Notes under the pieces: generated by a model
Databases searched by the model: none
Seen by the model: the letters and a program-made list of their open reading frames with translations, nothing else
Told to the model about the DNA's origin: nothing
Shown: positions 46,438 through 53,295 of the stretch, piece after piece
Position numbering within the stretch: position 1 is the first letter of the stretch
How the letters are laid out: each line of letters begins with the position of its first letter
Source: Mesorhizobium sp. ORS 3359
GTDB taxonomy: Bacteria > Pseudomonadota > Alphaproteobacteria > Rhizobiales > Rhizobiaceae
Assembly: GCA_000824845.1 (NCBI GenBank)
Contig: CCNC01000168.1
Coordinates: 1 to 53,295 of the forward strand
Length of the DNA stretch: 53,295 nt
Direction of reading: 5' to 3'
Made by a program: the position numbers and the translations under genes

Positions 46438-47586
46438 ATGAGTGATGCCGAAGTGACTTCGCAGCAAACAGTCGCTGCCAATGGTTCAACGGTCAGCGAG
46501 GCCGCCGCCGGCGCGATCCTGACGATCGACCTCGGCGCCATCCGGGAAAACTATCGCCGGTTGAAGGCGCGGCTGGGCGGCGTTCGCTGCGCCGGGGTGC
46601 TCAAGGCCGACGGCTATGGACTTGGCGCCGCCCAAGTGGCCTCGGCCCTGGCGAAAGAGGGCTGCGACATCTTCTTTATCGCGCTGCCCGGCGAGGGCAT
46701 CGCGCTGCGCAACGCGATCGGGCCCGGACCTGACATCTTCGTGCTGAACGGACTGCCTCCGGGTTCGGAACCGGAAGCGGAAGCGGCCGGACTTTGCCCG
46801 GTCGTCAACAGTGCCATCCAGCTGAAGGCCTGGCGCCAGGCCGCGCGGAACGCGGGCCGGAGCCTGCCTGCCGCCATCCAGGTCGATAGCGGCATGGCCC
46901 GGCTCGGCATGGCGCCGACGGACGTCGAGGCGGTCGCGGGCGAGGCCGGCGCCTTCGACGGCATCGACATCCGTTTCGTGATGAGCCATCTCGCCCGCGC
47001 CGACGAGCCCCAACAGGCGGCCAACGAGAAGCAGCGGCACGAATTCGACCGGTTGCGCAAGATGCTGCCCGCGGCGCCTGCCTCCTTGGCCAACTCGTCC
47101 GGCATCTTTCTCGGGCCCGCCTACTATTACGATCTCGCCCGTCCCGGGGCCGCGCTCTACGGCGTCAACCCGACGCCCAACGCACCTAACCCAATGCTGC
47201 CGGTGATAAAACTGCAGGCCAAGGTGGGGCAAACGCGTGAGATCGGCGCCGGCACAGGCATCGGCTATGGCCACACCCACCAGGCGGACGGGCCGCTCAG
47301 GCTGGCGACCATTTCGCTGGGCTATGGCGACGGCTGGCACCGGCGCGCCGCTTCGGCCGCCTGGTTCGAGGGCGTGCGTTTGCCCTTCGTCGGGCGCGTG
47401 TCGATGGATTCGATCATCCTCGACATTTTGGCGCTTCCGGCAGGCAGGCTCGGCGAGGGGGACCTCGTCGAACTTATCGGTCCCTCGCAAAGCGTCGATG
47501 ACGCGGCCGGCCACGCCGGCACCATCGGCTACGAGATATTGACCAGCCTGGGCGCGCGCTTTCACCGTCGCTACGTCGGCGCCTGA
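46438..47586 (+). CDS. alr: Alanine racemase
   Basis: This 382-residue PLP enzyme interconverts L- and D-alanine. Lys56 in AGVLKADGYGLG binds PLP, and the catalytic tyrosine is expected in SLGYGDGWHRR. The start MSDAEVTSQQ gives a tail of about 25 residues before the barrel (ILTIDLGAIRENY). Next to dadA it would be the catabolic racemase (DadX type). The start lies 62 bases after the repeat element. Confidence 0.95.
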   Translation: MSDAEVTSQQTVAANGSTVSEAAAGAILTIDLGAIRENYRRLKARLGGVRCAGVLKADGYGLGAAQVASALAKEGCDIFFIALPGEGIALRNAIGPGPDIFVLNGLPPGSEPEAEAAGLCPVVNSAIQLKAWRQAARNAGRSLPAAIQVDSGMARLGMAPTDVEAVAGEAGAFDGIDIRFVMSHLARADEPQQAANEKQRHEFDRLRKMLPAAPASLANSSGIFLGPAYYYDLARPGAALYGVNPTPNAPNPMLPVIKLQAKVGQTREIGAGTGIGYGHTHQADGPLRLATISLGYGDGWHRRAASAAWFEGVRLPFVGRVSMDSIILDILALPAGRLGEGDLVELIGPSQSVDDAAGHAGTIGYEILTSLGARFHRRYVGA

Positions 47587-47674
47587 CCACGCCCCTTGGC
47601 GGGCGCCGCAAAATCCGGCACACAGATGAACGAGCCAAAGCGCCTCGGCGTGCACGGCCTTTGAGGGAGATAGA

Positions 47675-48937
47675 ATGAAAGTCATCGTGCTGGGCGGCGG
47701 CGTAATCGGGGTCACCACCGCCTACTTCCTCACCGAGGCCGGCCATGAAGTGACCGTCTACGATCGCCAGCCGGGGCCGGCGCTCGAAACCAGCTTCGCC
47801 AATGCCGGCGAAGTGTCGCCGGGCTATGCCTCGCCCTGGGCCGGGCCGGGCGTTCCGATCAAAGCCGTCAAATGGCTGTTGATGAAACACGGCCCGCTGG
47901 TGGTGCGGCCGGCCTTCGACTCGAATATGTGGACTTGGCTGCTGAAGATGCTGCGTAACTGCACGGCAGAGCGCTACGCGCTCAACAAGTCGCGCATGGT
48001 GCCGCTTGCCGAATACAGCCGCGACACGCTGAAGGCACTGCGCGAGGCGACCGGCATCACCTACGACGAACGGGCCAAAGGCACGCTGCAGCTCTTCCGC
48101 AAGCAGAAGCAGCTCGACGGCACCGGGGGCGACGTCGAGGTGCTGCAGAAATACGGCGTGCCCTACGAGATCCTCGACCGCGACGGCTGTGTCGCCGCCG
48201 AACCGGCGCTCGCCGCCGTGCGCGACAAATTCGTCGGCGGCCTCAGGCTTCCGGGCGACGAGACCGGCGATTGCAAGATGTTCACCGACAAGCTTGCTGA
48301 GCTCTGCGTGGCGCGGGGCGTGACCTTCGAATACGGCTCGACGATCCGGAAAGTCGTCAGGAACCGGAACCGCCTCACCAATGTGCTCACCGACAGCGGA
48401 TGGAAATCCGCCGACGCCTTCGTTATGGCGCTGGGCAGCTATTCGGCGCAATTCATGCGCAAGCTGGGACGACCCATTCCGGTCTATCCGGTCAAGGGCT
48501 ATTCGATCACCGTGCCGATCACCAATGCCGAGGCCGCGCCGGTGTCGACCGTGATGGACGAGACCTACAAGGTGGCGATCACCCGGCTCGGCGACCGCAT
48601 CCGCGTCGGCGGTACGGCGGAGATTTCGGGCTATGATCTTCGCCTGCAGGAATCGCGCCGCCGCACGCTCGAACACTCGGTCGGCGATCTTTTCCCCGGC
48701 GGCGGCGATCTCAAGGCGGCGAGCTTCTGGTGCGGCTTGCGGCCGATGACGCCGGACGGACCGCCCTTAGTCGGACTGAGCGAGGTCGCCAATCTCTATC
48801 TCAACACCGGCCACGGCACGCTCGGCTGGACCATGGCCTGCGGCTCGGCCAAGGTGCTGGCCGACATCATGTCCAACCGGGTGCCGGAGATCAACGCGCG
48901 CGACCTCAGCCCGGAGCGGTATCTGAAGCCTATTTAG
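47675..48937 (+). CDS. dadA: D-amino acid dehydrogenase
   Basis: This 420-residue flavoprotein oxidises D-alanine to pyruvate and passes electrons to the respiratory chain at the inner membrane. The FAD-binding VLGGGVIGVTTAYFL is at the N-terminus. SFANAGEVSPGYASPWAGPG and YLNTGHGTLGWTMACGSA are DadA hallmarks. It follows alr by 88 bases, giving a D-alanine catabolic pair. Confidence 0.96.
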   Translation: MKVIVLGGGVIGVTTAYFLTEAGHEVTVYDRQPGPALETSFANAGEVSPGYASPWAGPGVPIKAVKWLLMKHGPLVVRPAFDSNMWTWLLKMLRNCTAERYALNKSRMVPLAEYSRDTLKALREATGITYDERAKGTLQLFRKQKQLDGTGGDVEVLQKYGVPYEILDRDGCVAAEPALAAVRDKFVGGLRLPGDETGDCKMFTDKLAELCVARGVTFEYGSTIRKVVRNRNRLTNVLTDSGWKSADAFVMALGSYSAQFMRKLGRPIPVYPVKGYSITVPITNAEAAPVSTVMDETYKVAITRLGDRIRVGGTAEISGYDLRLQESRRRTLEHSVGDLFPGGGDLKAASFWCGLRPMTPDGPPLVGLSEVANLYLNTGHGTLGWTMACGSAKVLADIMSNRVPEINARDLSPERYLKPI

Positions 48938-48980
48938 GCGCTCTGCTCGGTATGGACTCGAGACGGCGCGCTTCAATCCC

Positions 48981-51143
48981 TCAGAACGCCTCTCTGACCC
49001 AATTGTCGCTGAACAGCAGGCGGTAGGCCCAGCCGATCGTGACATTGGTGGCGACCGGCCGTGAATGCGCAACGTAGTCCTGGTAGATCGGCTTCATCCT
49101 GGCATAGAAGGCCGGATCGAGCACGACCATGCCGTTCTCCGAGTCATGGAAGAAGCTGCGGTTGTTGAGGTTGACCGAAGAGATGGCGACCAGCCTTTCG
49201 TCGATCATCATGATCTTGGAATGCAGCACGACATCGGGCGCCTTGAACTCGCGGATGTTGATGCGGTCGCCATATTTCTCGACGAACAGCTTGTTGAGCG
49301 CGGTGAGGAACCGGCCGCCGATATCGCCCTTCAGGTCGATGCGGCCGACCACGTCGATCTTCACGCCCCTGGCCAGCGCCCGGTCGAAGGCGCGGGCGAT
49401 ATCGGGCGTCAGGTTGAGGTAGGGATTGACGATCTCGATGCGATGCTCGGCGGTGTCGATCAGCTCGACGAAATAGGCCTCCAGCGCGTGCCCATCCTCA
49501 TAGGGCACGGAGATGAAATGCCGCGCCACGCCGCGCGGGGCCGCCCGGGAACGGACCGGAATAGAGAACGGTCGCGACAGGTTGGTGTCGGCGTCGCGCA
49601 GCCAGATGGTCGACAGATGCGCGGCCAGCGTCTCGACGGTCGCCTGGTCGGCGATCTCGATGTCGAAGTCGCTCCAGTTGGAATAGTAATTCAGCGAGAA
49701 GCCGTCGGTCTTGCCGTATTGCTCGAGGCCCGGATAGCGGGTCAGGTCGACCGGCCTGTGGAACAGAAAACCGTCATGGATGTTGCGGCCGCCGATGATG
49801 ACGCGCGAGCGCCCGGGCTGTTCGGCCAGCGTCGCCAGCATCTTGACGTGATGGGTCTTGTGCAGCTGTGAGATTTGCTCGTCGAACGGCGCGCCGTGAT
49901 CGGCCTGCCAGCGATATTCCTGCAACTGGACATTGGGGAATTCCGACGCCAGCCGGTGCAGCATGGCGTCGTCCTTCTCCCGCTCCAGCACGTCGGTGAC
50001 CAGGATGCGCACCTTGGTGCCGAGTGCTGCGTGATGGCGGATCAGCCGCTCCATCACGCGGCCGGAGAAATCCGCCTTGAATTCCAGCGACGACAGATAG
50101 ATCAGCCTGAGCTTCGGCGCGTTGGAGAAATCGAGCGGCAGCTCCGGGTCGGCTTTGTCGAAGGCGCTGTCGGGCAGCGTCCTGCCAAGCAGGGCCTCGA
50201 CCTTGGCATTGAAGCCGTCGCGCGACTTGCGCAGCAGGGTCGGAGATCCCAGCGCCAGCGCGCAGGTCTGCGACAGCCAGCGGCTCGCATAAAAGACGCG
50301 GTCGAGTTCCTCCATTCGCGCCGGCTCGGGGACCGGGCAGCGGTCGTAGCGGCTGTCCAGAGCCGTGATCCAGGGGTCGGCACTCTCCTCGCGCAGCAAG
50401 GTCAGCGGCGCGCCCGCCGGCGCCAGGGTCGAACTGATGCGCAGATCGCAGCGGGTCAGCGCCTGGTCCGGAAACAGGCTGACGGAGGTTTCGGCGACCG
50501 GCAGGCTCAAATGGAATGGCGAGGCTGCGGCGACTGTGGAGGATCGGCCCGATGCGCGGATCGCGAGCGGGCCGTTGCAGGTGCCGCCGATGTCGACAGG
50601 CTGCTGACCTGACTGGCGCAGCACGATCTCGACCGAGCGCGCCTGCAGGCCGGAGAAGCTGAAGGTCTTGGGCGCCAAGGGCCGCGCGGCGGCATCGAGA
50701 TAGAGGGTCTGCCGCGACATGCGCCAGCGCCCCGCGAAGTGGCCCTCGCCCGGCTTGCCGCGAGCCGGCGCCAGCTCCTTCTTGTCGAGCGGTTTGGCCA
50801 ACCGTTGCAGCGCCGGATAGGTCGCATGGAAGCCGCTGTTCCGGACATCGCGCCAGTCGCGGCCGAAGCGGCCCGTGCCGTTGGCGCGGTCGAGCGCATC
50901 GAGGCGGCTTTGGGCGAGCAGCGCCTGGAATTCCCTTTCGTAGGCGCTGTTGCCGTCGCTGGCGAAGTAACGGGCCATGGCGATGCCGTCGCCGCTGCTG
51001 TCTGCCGAGACGGGCAGGCGGTCGCAGGCGTCGTCGCCCGGAAAGAAGGCGCAGGCCGATTGTCCGGGCATGCCGGCGCAGCCGGCCAGCGCCGTCAGCG
51101 CCAGTCCAAGCAATGCCTTGGCGACGGCAGACCCGAGGCTCAT
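48981..51143 (-). CDS. PLD-superfamily lipoprotein
   Basis: This 720-residue exported lipoprotein has a lipobox with Cys22 (ALAGC). The second HKD motif is full, HSKIMMID with His641, Lys643 and Asp648, followed by the N-x-N of SSVNLNNRSF. The first motif is partial: His432-x-Lys434 (HHVKMLATL) is followed by GGRNI but lacks the usual Asp. A long N-terminal part (to about residue 300) has no motif I know. The start overlaps the stop of the PLA2-like gene (ATGA). It may act as a phospholipase or transphosphatidylase at the envelope. Confidence 0.88.
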   Translation of the reverse strand: MSLGSAVAKALLGLALTALAGCAGMPGQSACAFFPGDDACDRLPVSADSSGDGIAMARYFASDGNSAYEREFQALLAQSRLDALDRANGTGRFGRDWRDVRNSGFHATYPALQRLAKPLDKKELAPARGKPGEGHFAGRWRMSRQTLYLDAAARPLAPKTFSFSGLQARSVEIVLRQSGQQPVDIGGTCNGPLAIRASGRSSTVAAASPFHLSLPVAETSVSLFPDQALTRCDLRISSTLAPAGAPLTLLREESADPWITALDSRYDRCPVPEPARMEELDRVFYASRWLSQTCALALGSPTLLRKSRDGFNAKVEALLGRTLPDSAFDKADPELPLDFSNAPKLRLIYLSSLEFKADFSGRVMERLIRHHAALGTKVRILVTDVLEREKDDAMLHRLASEFPNVQLQEYRWQADHGAPFDEQISQLHKTHHVKMLATLAEQPGRSRVIIGGRNIHDGFLFHRPVDLTRYPGLEQYGKTDGFSLNYYSNWSDFDIEIADQATVETLAAHLSTIWLRDADTNLSRPFSIPVRSRAAPRGVARHFISVPYEDGHALEAYFVELIDTAEHRIEIVNPYLNLTPDIARAFDRALARGVKIDVVGRIDLKGDIGGRFLTALNKLFVEKYGDRINIREFKAPDVVLHSKIMMIDERLVAISSVNLNNRSFFHDSENGMVVLDPAFYARMKPIYQDYVAHSRPVATNVTIGWAYRLLFSDNWVREAF

Positions 51144-51580
51144 CCGGTGGCCCCGTTCATGGCATTGAGCTGGGCGGGGTCGCGTGGCGGCAGGAAGCCT
51201 TGCGGAAAGATCCGGCAGACGGGAAAAGCGAAGGTGGCGATCAGAAGTTCGGCCTCGTTTCGCATCTTGCGCGGCGCCGTCTTGTCGTCTCGAATTTTCC
51301 GCGCGGAAGCGACGAGCGCGCCGTCGCAGTCGCAGTGATTGTGCCTTGCAATGTAGCAGGCGTCATGAACACGGCAGGCGGCATCGAGGCGGTCGACGGG
51401 CCTAGCCGACAGGTCGCCGGTGCGTGTGCCCGGGCCGCAATAATTGCCGATGACAAAAGGCGAGGGCCGCGACATGGCATAGCGGACCGGCTTCGGCAGC
51501 TCCGCCTCCGGAACCCGCGCCCAGGGATTGGCGCAGTCCGACAGGAAAAGCAGCGGCAGAATGGCAAGAACGGCTCGCAT
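51140..51580 (-). CDS. Secreted phospholipase A2-like protein
   Basis: This 146-residue protein has an N-terminal signal (AVLAILPLLFLSDC; Cys16 might be lipidated, but Asp at -1 is unusual). The mature part shows a PLA2 signature: YCGPG (47-51, the calcium loop), then P-x-D-x-x-D and CRVHDACY (69-76) with His72 and Asp73 as catalytic and calcium-binding residues. HCDCD (82-86) adds two cysteines. It overlaps the PLD-like gene by four bases, so both are made together. I found no sign that the active site is lost. Confidence 0.8.
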   Translation of the reverse strand: MRAVLAILPLLFLSDCANPWARVPEAELPKPVRYAMSRPSPFVIGNYCGPGTRTGDLSARPVDRLDAACRVHDACYIARHNHCDCDGALVASARKIRDDKTAPRKMRNEAELLIATFAFPVCRIFPQGFLPPRDPAQLNAMNGATG

Positions 51581-51611
51581 TTCCCCGCCGGTGTTTCGAA
51601 GATTGTCCCCC

Positions 51612-51677
51612 AGAGCGTTTCACCGTTTCACGGCGAACCGCTCTATCTCTTTATTCTGACGCAATTCCTAGAATTGC
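51612..51677. repeat. Intergenic palindrome (AGAGCG/GCAATTCC type)
   Basis: AGAGCG pairs with CGCTCT, and GCAATTC-CTA-GAATTGC (51661-51677) forms a perfect second dyad. The end matches, in reverse, the repeat at 44147-44210 (GGAATTGCGT...AAAGAG). It lies in the divergent gap between the PLA2-like gene and the secreted orphan. Confidence 0.6.
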
Positions 51678-51798
51678 TGTGGCGTCCGGCCACGGCATGG
51701 CCAGGCGCAGGTGCCACAGTGGCTGAATTTGTGGCGCAGGCAAGGCGGCCAGGACCAACTGCCTGTGATAAGATCGGCGGCAGCGAGGGGACTTTGCA

Positions 51799-52371
51799 AT
51801 GCGTCTTTTTCTAGTGGCGGCGACCGCATATCTGGCCTGCGCCGCGGCGGCGCTTGCCGCGGAGAAGACTGTTCATGATAGGGAACACGGCTTTTCGTTG
51901 ACCTATCCCGAGGAATGGGCGAGCGAAACCGCCTTTGACAACCCCATCCGGCTCAAGATCAAATCCGGCGAAAAAGGCCTGACCTGCAGGGTGTCGCAAA
52001 ATGCCTACGACCCGACCGCTCCGGACAATCCGCCTGATGTCAGGGCGTTCATGGAGAAAGACTGGCAGATGAGCAACTGGCAGACCACGGTCGGCGTCGC
52101 CTATCAGTCCGCCAGCTTCAGCCAGGACAGGCTGGCGCATTTCCCGGACGGCTATCCGGTGCGGATCGCCGACATGGATTTCCACTATGCCGACGACAAT
52201 GTCAGCTTCTATGGCCATTCCCGCATCGCGCTGACGCTGCGCAGCTCGCATTACGGCTTCATCGATTGCGGGGTCACCGGCGACAGCGCCGACGAGGCGA
52301 CGCGCAAATGGGCGTCGCTTGCGGATCAGGCCGACAAGATCGTGAGCTCGTTCGTGCTCGACGCGGATTAA
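51799..52371 (+). CDS. Secreted protein of unknown function
   Basis: This 190-residue protein has a signal peptide (RLFLVAATAYLACAAAALA) with a probable cut after about residue 21. The mature part (HGFSLTYPEEW ... RIALTLRSSHYGFIDC) resembles the PsbP/DUF1795-like exported proteins in its opening. Two cysteines could pair. It ends four bases into the LysR gene on the other strand (shared TTAA). No function can be given. Confidence 0.75.
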   Translation: MRLFLVAATAYLACAAAALAAEKTVHDREHGFSLTYPEEWASETAFDNPIRLKIKSGEKGLTCRVSQNAYDPTAPDNPPDVRAFMEKDWQMSNWQTTVGVAYQSASFSQDRLAHFPDGYPVRIADMDFHYADDNVSFYGHSRIALTLRSSHYGFIDCGVTGDSADEATRKWASLADQADKIVSSFVLDAD

Positions 52372-53249
52372 ACGAAAAGGCCGCGCTCGCGTTCCACCGC
52401 CTTGGTGATGAAGTTGGCGACCAGCTGGACGCGGCGCAGCGGCCGCACCGATTCGTGATAGACCAGCCAATAGGCGCGGCGGATCGGCGCGACGATGTCG
52501 ACCGGGACCAGCTCCGGCATCGAACGGGCGACGAATGTGTGCAGGATGCCGATGCCGGCGCCGGAGCGCACCGCTTCGGCCTGGCCGAGGGCCGAGGAGA
52601 TGGCGAAGCTGGTGCGCCATTCTGGGCTGAACTCGGCGGCATAGTCGAGCGAGGGGCTGACGATGAGGTCCGGCACATAGCCGATCAGCGTGTGCCTGGC
52701 GAGCTCGGCCGGCGTTTCCGGCAGGCCGTTGGCTTCGGCATAGGCCCGCGAGGCGAAGAGGCCGAGCGTGTAGTCGACAAGCTTGCCCGCCACCAGCCGG
52801 CCTTCTGTCGGCCGCTCGACGGTGATCGCGATATCGGCTTCGCGCCTGGACAGCGAGAAGGAGCGCGGCACCGGCACAAGCTGGATGGTGAGCTCGCGGT
52901 GCAAAGCGGTCAGTTCGCCCAGCCGCTTGGCCAGGAAAGCGACGCCGAAGCCGTCGGGCGCGCCGATGCGCACGGTTCCCGAAACGTCGTCGCCCTCGCC
53001 GGCAATGGTCGAGCGCGCGGCGATCATGTCGCCTTCCATGCGCTCAGCGATGTCGAGGAAGCGCTCGCCGGCCGGCGTCAGCTCGCTGCCGGTGGTCAGG
53101 CGGCGGAAAAGCTTTGTGCGAAGCGCCTCCTCGAGCGCGGCGATGCGGCGCGAGACGGTGGCGTGGTTGAGCTCCAGGCGCTTCGCCGCGCCCAGGATCT
53201 GGCCGGCGCGCGCCACCGCGAGGAAGATGCGGACGTCATCCCAGTTCAT
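52368..53249 (-). CDS. LysR family transcriptional regulator
   Basis: This 293-residue protein opens MNWDDVRIFLAVARAGQILG, with the LysR helix-turn-helix at about residues 15-35 (AAKRLELNHATVSRRIAAL). The effector domain follows. The start MNWDDV is the family norm; a longer start adds nine residues. It is likely of the branch with short DNA-binding ends. Its target is probably off the right edge, because divergent genes are not in the window. It converges on the secreted orphan. Confidence 0.9.
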   Translation of the reverse strand: MNWDDVRIFLAVARAGQILGAAKRLELNHATVSRRIAALEEALRTKLFRRLTTGSELTPAGERFLDIAERMEGDMIAARSTIAGEGDDVSGTVRIGAPDGFGVAFLAKRLGELTALHRELTIQLVPVPRSFSLSRREADIAITVERPTEGRLVAGKLVDYTLGLFASRAYAEANGLPETPAELARHTLIGYVPDLIVSPSLDYAAEFSPEWRTSFAISSALGQAEAVRSGAGIGILHTFVARSMPELVPVDIVAPIRRAYWLVYHESVRPLRRVQLVANFITKAVERERGLFV

Positions 53250-53295
53250 GGGGATGGTCTGCACGATGAGAGTCAACGCCGCGTTCCTTCGCGCC

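Overview
The window is a chromosomal segment of a high-GC alphaproteobacterium of the order Hyphomicrobiales (Rhizobiales), most likely Mesorhizobium or a close relative. Supporting signs are an F1 ATP synthase operon (atpHAGDC) without F0 genes, an L21 protein with a long Ala/Lys/Glu-rich tail, the block obgE-proB-proA-nadD ... rsfS-rlmH-envC-like-ctpA-deacetylase-rppH, and several rhizobial intergenic palindromes. The genus is inferred from gene content and style, not from a search.

Layout. 1-6.0 kb: an aldo/keto reductase and an MFS exporter diverge from a LysR gene, then come a second aldo/keto reductase, a PIN-domain toxin-antitoxin pair and the PLP-binding protein YggS. 6.1-14.4 kb: leuS-lptE, a transaldolase-like gene (fsa/tal), priA, an AT-rich orphan membrane gene, an aspartate/glutamate racemase and a small membrane protein. 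14.6-20.0 kb: atpHAGDC with an extra small CPFC-motif gene between atpD and atpC. 20.0-24.5 kb: hexuronate catabolism (uxuB divergent from uxaC-kduD-kdgF). 24.6-29.6 kb: a LysE exporter, recQ, an ammonia-lyase homologue that lacks the MIO-forming Ala-Ser-Gly, and a secreted orphan. 29.8-32.5 kb: tRNA-Ser(CGA), rplU-rpmA, two GNAT acetyltransferases. 32.5-46.1 kb: an EEP-fold hydrolase, obgE-proB-proA-nadD, an MFS and an MscS gene, then rsfS-rlmH, the EnvC-like factor, ctpA, a divergent polysaccharide deacetylase and rppH. 46.2-53.3 kb: a 170-bp inverted-repeat element, alr-dadA, a coupled pair of exported phospholipase-like genes (PLA2 fold and PLD fold), a secreted orphan and a LysR gene.

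How genes work together. The F1 subunits form the catalytic head of the ATP synthase. UxaC and UxuB convert glucuronate or galacturonate to aldonates, while KduD and KdgF handle unsaturated uronates from pectin-like polymers. ProB and ProA make glutamate semialdehyde for proline. RsfS, RlmH, L21, L27 and ObgE all act on the large ribosomal subunit. The EnvC-like factor, CtpA and the deacetylase-like protein act in the envelope. Alr and DadA turn L-alanine into pyruvate through D-alanine.

Most of the window is core chromosome. The most unusual items are the MIO-less lyase homologue, the PLA2/PLD pair, the small CPFC gene inside the atp operon, L21 fused to a helix-hairpin-helix domain, and the palindromic elements. 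I saw no CRISPR array, transposase, prophage or rRNA gene.
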